Source of the DNA: an uncultured Rhodospirillales bacterium | Lineage (GTDB): Bacteria > Pseudomonadota > Alphaproteobacteria > CALMVH01 | Length of the DNA: 5,742 nucleotides | NCBI GenBank assembly: GCA_937873165.1 | Contig: CALMVH010000287.1 | Location: 1-5,742 of the forward strand | Direction of reading: 5' to 3' | Shown here: one piece after another, positions 1-5,499 of the stretch | Numbering within the stretch: the first letter of the stretch is position 1 | How the letters are laid out: each line of letters opens with the position of its first letter | Made by a program: the position numbers and the translations under genes | Notes under the pieces: generated by a model | What the model was told of the DNA's origin: nothing | The model's database searches: none | What the model saw: only the letters and a program-made list of their open reading frames with translations

Positions 1-589
1 CCTGCACATCGTGCGACAGGGTATACCCGTAACGCTTTGCCATCAGGCTGGTGACGAACGCTTGTATGGTGCGCGCATCCAGGTTGTCGGCGGGCACAGT
101 CTCCAGCCCTGCCAGGATATCCGTGCGGATCGTGCCGGTGCGCGGTTCCGCGATCATCGAGATCGCGTCCGGCGTGGAATGGGTCAGGGTAATGCTTCCC
201 GACGCGCCGATGGACTCCGCCAGCACCAGCACCATGTTCAGGATAATCTTGGGAAAGCCCTGCCGGCTGGTGAAATCGCTGGCCAGACCGGTCTTCGGCC
301 AGTTCAAAACGATTTTGCTGCTGGCGAAATACGCAAATGCCACGTCGCGGACTTCGTCAAGGCTGGGGGTAGCGGCGCCAAAGGCGTAGCGCATGACCGC
401 CAGGCGGCTGGCGACCACGGTTGCGCTGTCGGCGATCAGGCTGAAGGCATCCCCGCCCACGCCCTCGTCCATTTCGGTAATCAGCTCGATGCCGTTGTTG
501 ATGGCGCTGACCGGGCTGATCAGGTCGTGGCAGATGCGCGAACAGATCAAATCGATCACGCGCGGGCTGACGGTCAAAGGTTCGGACAT
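1..589 (-). CDS. chpT: Histidine phosphotransferase ChpT (3' end beyond window)
   Basis: ChpT is a cytoplasmic, dimeric phosphotransfer protein. In alphaproteobacteria it passes phosphate from the hybrid kinase CckA to the response regulators CtrA and CpdR and so helps control the cell cycle. The 196 complete codons in view begin MSEPLTVSPRVIDLICSR. The segment CHDLISPVSAINNGIEL (residues 20-36) is the hallmark of the family, with phospho-accepting His21 followed by Asp22 and Pro26 as in histidine-kinase DHp helices. The rest resembles the degenerate kinase-like ATPase domain of ChpT and has no recognisable ATP-binding boxes. Family members are around 200-225 residues, so only a short C-terminal piece should be missing. 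The ATG at 589 is supported by GGGGAG (596-601, minus strand) six bases upstream. The gene lies 56 bases after valS on the same strand and may be partly co-transcribed with it. The family assignment is secure; the orthology to ChpT is inferred from the His-box context. Confidence 0.88.
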   Translation of the reverse strand, partial: MSEPLTVSPRVIDLICSRICHDLISPVSAINNGIELITEMDEGVGGDAFSLIADSATVVASRLAVMRYAFGAATPSLDEVRDVAFAYFASSKIVLNWPKTGLASDFTSRQGFPKIILNMVLVLAESIGASGSITLTHSTPDAISMIAEPRTGTIRTDILAGLETVPADNLDARTIQAFVTSLMAKRYGYTLSHDVQ

Positions 590-605
590 AAGCGGCTCCC
601 CGAAA

Positions 606-647
606 GAGCGTTTCCCGTATCAGAATATGTGGTTAATGCAAACGCTC
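606..647. repeat. Inverted repeat GAGCGTTT/AAACGCTC between valS and chpT
   Basis: The arms GAGCGTTT (606-613) and AAACGCTC (640-647) are a perfect 8-base inverted repeat around a 26-base spacer. One arm runs into the valS stop codon (646-648). On the minus-strand transcript this could fold into a hairpin between valS and chpT. It is not followed by a run of Ts, so it is a poor intrinsic terminator. It might instead be an operator or an mRNA-processing site. A related arm pair occurs upstream of valS at 3306-3322. The symmetry is seen directly; any function is a guess. Confidence 0.4.
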
Positions 648-3165
648 AATCGTCGGCGGTGGATGACCATTCGGCGATAAACGAAGGTTCGCCGGAGAGG
701 ATGGAGAGTTCCGTCACGTTTGCGGCATGTTTCAGGTCGTTCATCAGATTGGAGGCTTGGAGCGAGGCGGCATTCGCGGACGCAACGCTGATCGTGGCCT
801 TCGCCATGGGAACCTTGATCGACACGCCTTTTTCGCTCTTCGCGGCGCGTACCTGTCCTAGTATGATGACGGCCAGCTCTCCTGCTTCCAGTGCAACTTC
901 CGCCACGGGATACCGGCCTGCCTGCGGCCATCCGCCACGGGCATGCACCGACACCAGCCTGGCCGCCGTGCGCGGGAAGGTCTCGTGTAATACGTCTTCC
1001 GCCGCGTAGGGCAGGAAGGGCGCCAGCAGGTGCAGGATGGCCAGCAGCGCGTGACCGAGCGTCAGCTGGGCGCTCAGCCTGTCGGCCTCGTTCCCTACCT
1101 CGCCGTAGATCCGGCCTTTTACCAGTTCCAGGTAATTGTCGCAGAACTCGCCGAAGAAGAAGCGTTCGGCGCTTTCCAGCGCATCCGTATAGTCATAGGC
1201 ATGGAAGCGGTTGGTCGCGGTGGCGATCACCTGCGACAGGCGGCCGAGCAGCCATAGATCGAGCGTGCAGTGGACGCGGCCATCGGCCACGTCGTTGATG
1301 GCGGTGGTCGTCTCCTGCGCGTCGAAGGCGGCAACGTGCGGGGCCACGAACTTCGCGGCATTGCGCAGCTTGTTGACCAGCCGCTTTCCGATCTTCAGCA
1401 CGTCGTCGGAAAAAGCCGTGTCGTGGCCAAGCCTAGAATTGGCTGCCCAGTAGCGCACGATGTCCGTGCCGTTCTGGTCCAGCAGGTCGCGCGGTTCGAT
1501 GCCGTTGCCTTTGGACTTCGACATCTTTGTCTTGTCGCGCGCTAGGCAGTAGCCGCTGACCGCGATGGTCGAGAACGGCACCTGGTCGGTATGCAGCATG
1601 GATTTCGCGACTGTATAGAACGCCCAGGTCCGTATGATGTCGTGCGCTTGGGGGCGCAGATCGGCCGGGAACAGCCGGTTGAAACGATCCGCGTCCGCCG
1701 CGTGATCGGGCGAGATGCCATGCGCGTTGATCTGCGGCGTGACCGAACTGGTGGCCCACGTATCCAGCACGTCGGGTTCAGGGTCGACCTCGTCGCGCGC
1801 GTAGCCGCGGGGCAGGGCTGTCAGTGGGTTGACCGGCAGGTCGTCCGCATGCGCAACCAGCACGCGGCCTTCTTCCCCGGCCCGGCGCGAGTACCAGAAG
1901 GGAAGGGGAACGCCGAAATGCCGTTGGCGGCTGATGACCCAGTCCCACTTCAGGTTGGTGACCCAATCCTCGAAACGCTGTTCCATGAAGGCGGGGAACC
2001 ACTCGATCGCCCGCCCTTTTGCGATCAGCCGATCCTTCTTGTCCAGTAAACTTACGACCCACTGGGAACTGACGAATATCTCGAGCGGCGCGCCCGACCG
2101 TTCGGCCGACGGCACCATCTGCATCACCTGCGTCTCGCCGAGGACCAGGCCCGCCTCGCGCAGCAGGTCGACGATCGCCTGCCGTGCCTTGCGCACGTTC
2201 AGGCCGGTAATCGCCTCCGCAGTGGTCCGGGCAAGGGCGATATCGCGGGATGGCCAGTCCGCGGTTCCGATCCGGTCCAAGCCTTGGACTCGGCCATCCT
2301 TGCCCACGATGTCGCGCAGCGGCAGCTTGTAGGTCCGCCACCAGTCGATGTCCTTCAGGTCGCCGAAGGTACAGCACATCACAACGCCAGTTCCTTTGTC
2401 CGGATCGACGGTCTCATCCGCGATGATCGGCACGGGCACGCCGAACAAGGGGGAATGGACCATCCGGCCGGCCAGTTCCGCCGTGCGGGGATCGGAAGGA
2501 TGGCATAGCAGCGCCACGCACGCCCCTAGCAACTCGGGGCGGGTGGTCGCAATCTCGACGCTGCCCGCCCCGTCGGCGCGCGCGAAGGGCAGCCGGTACA
2601 TGACGCCCTGGGTTTCTTTCTCGACGATTTCCGCTTGAGCAAGGGCAGTGCGGTCGGCGGGATCCCACAGGGTTGGCTGGGGCTGCCGGCGGAGATGCCC
2701 TTTTTCGTAGAGGTCCAGCAGAGACATCTGCGAAATCTTCCACGCCTCCGGGCTGATAGTGCGGTATTCCTGGCTCCAGTCGACGCTGAGGCCCAGGCGG
2801 CGGAACAAGGTGCGGAACTCGTCGGAAAACGCGGGCACCACTTCCTGGCACAGGGCCACGAACGCTTCGCGGCTTAGGTCGGCCGCCTTGACGTTCTTTG
2901 TTTTTTCCACCAGCCGTTCGGTCGGCAGGCCGTTGTCGTCGAACCCCATGGGGTAGAACACGTTCATGCCGGCCATGCGCTGAAATCGCGCCAGCATGTC
3001 CGCCTGCGCATAGCTCATGACATGGCCCATGTGCAGCGCGCCCGACACGTTGGGCGGCGGGGTATCGATTACATAGGATTCGGAACGCGACGCGGCCGCG
3101 TCCCACCGGTAAATGCCGCGCTCTTCCCAGTAAGCCGCCCAGCGGGCCTCGATATCGGATGTCAT
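646..3165 (-). CDS. valS: Valyl-tRNA synthetase, archaeal/rickettsial (type 2) form
   Basis: This class Ia enzyme charges tRNA-Val with valine in the cytoplasm and hydrolyses mischarged threonyl-tRNA-Val. The 839 residues contain, in order: the HIGH box as HMGH (45-48, after PPPNVSGAL); MGFDDNGLPTERLVEK (73-88), where the common bacterial enzyme has a DHAGIATQ-type motif; the CP1 editing domain (about 195-345) with TTRPELLG and GTGVVMCCTFGD (258-269); DTWATSSVTP (468-477); the KMSKS loop (547-551); and an anticodon-binding helical domain (about 633-750). The C-terminal coiled coil of standard bacterial ValRS is absent, which explains the length being below the usual 880-950. These motifs match the archaeal-type ValRS long known from Rickettsia. 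The ATG at 3165 is the only sensible start: an in-frame stop lies 10 bases upstream (3175-3177), and the N-terminus MTSDIEARWAAYW is conserved in type. No Shine-Dalgarno is seen at normal spacing. The reading frame is intact and all catalytic motifs are present, so it should be active. Confidence 0.95.
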   Translation of the reverse strand: MTSDIEARWAAYWEERGIYRWDAAASRSESYVIDTPPPNVSGALHMGHVMSYAQADMLARFQRMAGMNVFYPMGFDDNGLPTERLVEKTKNVKAADLSREAFVALCQEVVPAFSDEFRTLFRRLGLSVDWSQEYRTISPEAWKISQMSLLDLYEKGHLRRQPQPTLWDPADRTALAQAEIVEKETQGVMYRLPFARADGAGSVEIATTRPELLGACVALLCHPSDPRTAELAGRMVHSPLFGVPVPIIADETVDPDKGTGVVMCCTFGDLKDIDWWRTYKLPLRDIVGKDGRVQGLDRIGTADWPSRDIALARTTAEAITGLNVRKARQAIVDLLREAGLVLGETQVMQMVPSAERSGAPLEIFVSSQWVVSLLDKKDRLIAKGRAIEWFPAFMEQRFEDWVTNLKWDWVISRQRHFGVPLPFWYSRRAGEEGRVLVAHADDLPVNPLTALPRGYARDEVDPEPDVLDTWATSSVTPQINAHGISPDHAADADRFNRLFPADLRPQAHDIIRTWAFYTVAKSMLHTDQVPFSTIAVSGYCLARDKTKMSKSKGNGIEPRDLLDQNGTDIVRYWAANSRLGHDTAFSDDVLKIGKRLVNKLRNAAKFVAPHVAAFDAQETTTAINDVADGRVHCTLDLWLLGRLSQVIATATNRFHAYDYTDALESAERFFFGEFCDNYLELVKGRIYGEVGNEADRLSAQLTLGHALLAILHLLAPFLPYAAEDVLHETFPRTAARLVSVHARGGWPQAGRYPVAEVALEAGELAVIILGQVRAAKSEKGVSIKVPMAKATISVASANAASLQASNLMNDLKHAANVTELSILSGEPSFIAEWSSTADD

Positions 3166-3301
3166 GGGAAGTGTTTATTCTGCCTGCCAGAACGCGGCAA
3201 GGCAGTATCATCGTCTAAAATGCAGGGCTCGGTGGTATGTAGCGACGCACGGGTCGTTGCCGCTGTAAAGCCCTCATCGCCTTGACACCGTGGTAAACGG
3301 G

Positions 3302-3322
3302 ACCGAGCGTTCGGTAAACGCT
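3302..3322. repeat. Overlapping small inverted repeats between the GGDEF gene and valS
   Basis: Two mutually exclusive hairpins can be drawn here. One is ACCGA-GCGT-TCGGT (3302-3315, 5-bp stem). The other is AGCGTT-CGGTA-AACGCT (3306-3322, 6-bp stem). They lie 8-28 bases downstream of the GGDEF stop codon on the minus strand, and no T-tract follows, so termination is doubtful. The octamer GGTAAACG occurs at 3292-3299 and again at 3313-3320, exactly 21 bases apart. Apart from these elements I see nothing certain in the 165-base gap 3166-3330; it presumably also carries the valS promoter. Confidence 0.35.
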
Positions 3323-3330
3323 GCCTATCC

Positions 3331-4116
3331 TTACTTCGGCTGAAAGTTCGGTCTGCGGCGATTGGCGAACGGCGACTCGCCGGGCGGGGCCGGGGTCACC
3401 TGCGTTGCAGGGCTTGCTGTCTCCCGTGGAGCAAGTTCAAACGTCGCTCCGTCTTGAGTAAAGCAGACCTGATTGCGGCCATTTGCCTTGGCCTGGTACA
3501 GGGCCAGATCGGCACGCTTTACCGCCGTCTCCTGCGTGTCACCCGGTTTGACGGTGGTAACGCCAAAACTGGCGGTCACCTTGATGTTGTCCGGCTTATC
3601 GCCGCTCGTGACACCCTTCAGATCCGTCGTACGGCCCGCAATTTCTCGGCGCATCTCCTGTGCTACCTGCACAGCGTCTTTGCCCGAACAAAAAGGCAGA
3701 ACAAGACAGAATTCTTCGCCGCCGTATCGCGCGCCGGTCCGCTGCCCTTCGCTCGCCAGCCTGACCAGAGTATCGCTGGGCCTGTGGCGTTGGTCGAAGG
3801 TCCGGCTGACGTCTTTCAGAACCCTATCGCCTGCGGCGTGTCCAAGGGTATCGTTTACGGACTTGAACTTGTCCACGTCGACCAGGATAAGGCCAACCTC
3901 CACGCCCTGCCGTTCGGAAATGTCTAGCGCCGCGCGGAACTGCTTGTCGAAGTACAAGCGATTGGGAATGCCGGTCAATGCGTCGGTATACGCGACAGTC
4001 TCGAAATGATTGGCGCGGGCATGCTCCCTTATGGCCAGTTCGCGCCATTGTTCAAGGGTCAGTTTCTGGTCCGCAAAGGGACTGCTTCCAGAAGAAGTAC
4101 GATCAGGAGGTGTCAT
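3331..4116 (-). CDS. Soluble GGDEF-domain diguanylate cyclase
   Basis: A predicted enzyme that makes cyclic di-GMP from two GTP. The 261 residues have no signal peptide or membrane segment. After a Ser/Pro-rich N-terminus and a short helix (about 18-40) comes one GGDEF domain: DALTGIPNR (45-53), the metal-binding strand VDVDKFKSVND (79-89), GHAAGDRVL (92-100), the signature YGGEEF (131-136), TASFGVT (181-187) and a closing helix ADLALYQAKANGRN (202-215). The GGEEF variant and the metal-binding aspartates (80, 82) are intact, so activity is likely. The usual inhibitory RxxD lies five residues before GGEEF. Here RPSD (112-115) is followed by 16 residues before GGEEF, an insertion of about 11. 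The tail (about 230-261) is Pro-rich and basic, and SPFA appears near both ends (12-15, 248-251). There is no recognisable sensor domain. The ATG at 4116 has only a weak ribosome site but follows a good promoter. The nearest genes downstream are valS and chpT. Confidence 0.93.
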   Translation of the reverse strand: MTPPDRTSSGSSPFADQKLTLEQWRELAIREHARANHFETVAYTDALTGIPNRLYFDKQFRAALDISERQGVEVGLILVDVDKFKSVNDTLGHAAGDRVLKDVSRTFDQRHRPSDTLVRLASEGQRTGARYGGEEFCLVLPFCSGKDAVQVAQEMRREIAGRTTDLKGVTSGDKPDNIKVTASFGVTTVKPGDTQETAVKRADLALYQAKANGRNQVCFTQDGATFELAPRETASPATQVTPAPPGESPFANRRRPNFQPK

Positions 4117-4139
4117 GAATAAGTCCGCTACAAAAAAGT

Positions 4140-4168
4140 TTTATATTACCGTTTCCTACAAAATTCAA
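4140..4168 (-). promoter_or_regulatory. Sigma-70-like promoter of the GGDEF gene
   Basis: Read on the minus strand, TTGAAT (4163-4168) is followed by a 17-base spacer and TATAAA (4140-4145). Each box matches the housekeeping consensus at five of six positions and the spacing is ideal. Transcription should start near 4133, giving a leader of about 17 bases before the ATG at 4116. The site sits in the 129-base AT-rich island between the divergent GGDEF and oxidoreductase genes (about 35% GC by hand count). A-T richness alone raises the chance of such a match. Confidence 0.5.
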
Positions 4169-4197
4169 GGATGGATCGAATGTCTTGATGCAAAATC

Positions 4198-4224
4198 GGA
4201 ACCTTTCAGACTGTTTGATACGTT
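4198..4224 (+). promoter_or_regulatory. Possible EcfG-type stress promoter of the oxidoreductase
   Basis: GGAAC (4198-4202) and CGTT (4221-4224) match both boxes of the alphaproteobacterial EcfG promoter. The spacer is 18 bases, one or two longer than the usual 16-17, so this is weaker than the site before the csbD-like gene. A start near 4230 would give a leader of about 20 bases to the ATG at 4253, long enough to contain the ribosome site at 4238-4245. I see no convincing sigma-70 promoter on this strand in the same gap. Confidence 0.35.
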
Positions 4225-4237
4225 TGCTTTGCATTAA

Positions 4238-4245
4238 AGAAAGGG
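4238..4245 (+). promoter_or_regulatory. Ribosome binding site that favours the start at 4253
   Basis: AGAAAGGG ends at 4245. That is 7 bases from the ATG at 4253 but only one base from the ATG at 4247. Normal spacing therefore favours 4253, making the protein two residues shorter than the longest reading. Confidence 0.5.
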
Positions 4246-4252
4246 TATGGAC

Positions 4253-5368
4253 ATGCAGGCGAAGCAGGTTTCGGGGCGCAAGGTGCGGTATGGCGTCGTG
4301 GGCGCCGGGTGGATCAGCCAGGGTTATTTCATGCCGGGCGTTCACCATACGGGCAATTCAGAGATCACCGCCATTGTGACGGGCAATCCCGAGAAAGGCC
4401 GCAAGCTGGGCAAGGATTACGACGTCGAGCATATCTACGACTACAGCGAGTTTTCGCGCTTGCTCACGGACGATGTGGTGGATGCGCTGTACGTCGCGAC
4501 CCCGAACTGGCGGCACACCGAGTTCGTGGTGCCCGCACTCGAGGCAGGCATCCACGTACTGCTGGAAAAGCCGATGGCGATTGGCGTTGCGGATTGCGAA
4601 AAGATGATTGCGGCGGCAAAATCCAGCGGCGCCAGGTTGATGATCGCCTACCGGCTGCACTTCGAACCCGGTACTGTCGCTGCCATCGACATGGTGCGCG
4701 ACGGCAAGCTGGGGGAGGTCAAATATTTCGGATCGACCTTCGCGCAGAAGGTGAAGCCCTCGAACCATCGCGCCCAGCATGGATATGAGGCGGGTCCCGT
4801 CTACGACATGGGGCCGTATCCCATCAACGCGGTGCGCAACCTGTTCGGCGCGGAACCGGTAGAGGTGTCAGCGATCGGCATGCGCAGTCCTTCGGCAGGA
4901 CTGGGCGACTTGGACGACACTGTATATGCGACGCTGAAGTTCTCGGAAGGTCGCGTTGCGCAGTTCATGATGAGCTACAGCCTGAACAGCATCGATGAGT
5001 ACCATCTATCCGGCACGAAGGGTTTCCTCCTATCGAAGCCAGCGTATCAGGTAGGCGCTCAGATCGAGCAATTCCTGACACAAAGCGAGAAAAACCATCG
5101 TGAATCGTTCAAGGAAACCGATCACTTCGGCGGCGAGACAAAATACTTCTCCGACTGCATCCTGGAAAACCGCGAACCTGAATGCGACGGCGAAGAGGGC
5201 TGGTGCGACGTGCGCGTGATCGAAGCCATCCGCCAATCCATCCAGACGGGCAAGCCGGTAACGCTGGAACCTTACACCCGCAAGCACCGGATCGACGCGG
5301 ATCAGGTTATGAAGCTGCCGCCGGTCAGCGTGCCGAAGATGGTGGATGCGGAAAAGCCGGCGGCGTAA
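4253..5368 (+). CDS. Gfo/Idh/MocA-family NAD(P)-dependent oxidoreductase (GFOR-like)
   Basis: A predicted cytoplasmic dehydrogenase of the Gfo/Idh/MocA family, which oxidises or reduces sugars and sugar derivatives with NAD(P). Numbering is from the alternative ATG at 4247 (373 residues); the preferred start at 4253 removes two. A Rossmann domain opens with VRYGVVGAGWIS (13-24), including the dinucleotide-binding GxGxxS-type loop, and continues with VATPNWRH (83-90) and the family motif EKP (107-109, catalytic Lys108). The second domain has DMGPY (187-191), which aligns with the catalytic Asp...Tyr of glucose-fructose oxidoreductase. The C-terminal GEEGWCDVRVIEAI (315-328) and TGKPV (334-338) also resemble that enzyme. 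Unlike periplasmic Zymomonas GFOR, no twin-arginine signal is present. The true substrate cannot be read from the sequence; inositol, glucose or amino-sugar dehydrogenase are alternatives. It is transcribed divergently from the GGDEF gene and lies 131 bases before the csbD-like gene on the same strand. Confidence 0.9.
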   Translation: MQAKQVSGRKVRYGVVGAGWISQGYFMPGVHHTGNSEITAIVTGNPEKGRKLGKDYDVEHIYDYSEFSRLLTDDVVDALYVATPNWRHTEFVVPALEAGIHVLLEKPMAIGVADCEKMIAAAKSSGARLMIAYRLHFEPGTVAAIDMVRDGKLGEVKYFGSTFAQKVKPSNHRAQHGYEAGPVYDMGPYPINAVRNLFGAEPVEVSAIGMRSPSAGLGDLDDTVYATLKFSEGRVAQFMMSYSLNSIDEYHLSGTKGFLLSKPAYQVGAQIEQFLTQSEKNHRESFKETDHFGGETKYFSDCILENREPECDGEEGWCDVRVIEAIRQSIQTGKPVTLEPYTRKHRIDADQVMKLPPVSVPKMVDAEKPAA

Positions 5369-5376
5369 GGCTGCCG
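5358..5376 (+). terminator. Weak hairpin over the oxidoreductase stop codon
   Basis: CGGCGGC (5358-5364) can pair with GCTGCCG (5370-5376), seven pairs including one G-U, around a five-base loop that contains the TAA stop. The following bases are A/T-mixed without a T run, so it is at best a weak terminator. The downstream csbD-like gene has its own promoter, which fits separate transcripts. Confidence 0.25.
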
Positions 5377-5442
5377 AGATATCTATTGTCACTGAGAGCG
5401 CCGTACATTCCGCATTGTTTTGCACTTGCCGTCTGGACATCG

Positions 5443-5467
5443 GGAACAAGCGCCTGATCCGCCCGTT
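5443..5467 (+). promoter_or_regulatory. EcfG (general stress response sigma) promoter before the csbD-like gene
   Basis: GGAAC (5443-5447), a 16-base spacer (5448-5463) and CGTT (5464-5467) match the published alphaproteobacterial EcfG pattern GGAAC-N16/17-CGTT exactly. Transcription should begin near 5474, about 26 bases before the ATG at 5500. The gene that follows encodes a CsbD-family protein, a frequent member of general-stress regulons, which strengthens the call. The match is seen directly; control by EcfG is inferred. Confidence 0.68.
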
Positions 5468-5499
5468 CAGACCACAATTCGCAAACGATGGAAGATGCA

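Noticed and set aside
11..1009. Long plus-strand open frame of 332 codons at the left end
   Set aside because: It lies antisense to chpT and to the 3' end of valS, both of which have clear family motifs. It is a by-product of GC-rich codon use and its translation has no recognisable domain.
2414..3211. Minus-strand open frame of 265 codons in another frame of valS
   Set aside because: It overlaps the ValRS N-terminal half, where the HIGH box and editing domain are read in the valS frame. Its product is Arg/Gly/Pro-rich, as expected for a shadow frame.
3282..3287. TTGACA on the plus strand as a -35 box
   Set aside because: At 16-18 bases downstream there is no TATAAT-like hexamer, and the only gene ahead on that strand would be antisense to the GGDEF gene.
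3302..3322. Intrinsic terminator after the GGDEF gene
   Set aside because: The stems are short (5-6 bp) and compete with each other, and no T-tract follows on the minus strand. I kept it only as a repeat.
3454..4009. Plus-strand open frames of 157 and 178 codons opposite the GGDEF gene
   Set aside because: They are antisense to an intact cyclase and have no family motif and no ribosome site that I can see.
4247..4249. ATG at 4247 as the start of the oxidoreductase
   Set aside because: The purine-rich ribosome site ends one base before it, too close for use; the ATG at 4253 has normal spacing. The difference is only two residues, so this is a preference and not proof.
5488..5490. ATG at 5488 as the start of the csbD-like gene
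   Set aside because: There is no ribosome site upstream, whereas the in-frame ATG at 5500 has GGAAG at five bases. The CsbD domain is complete from either start.
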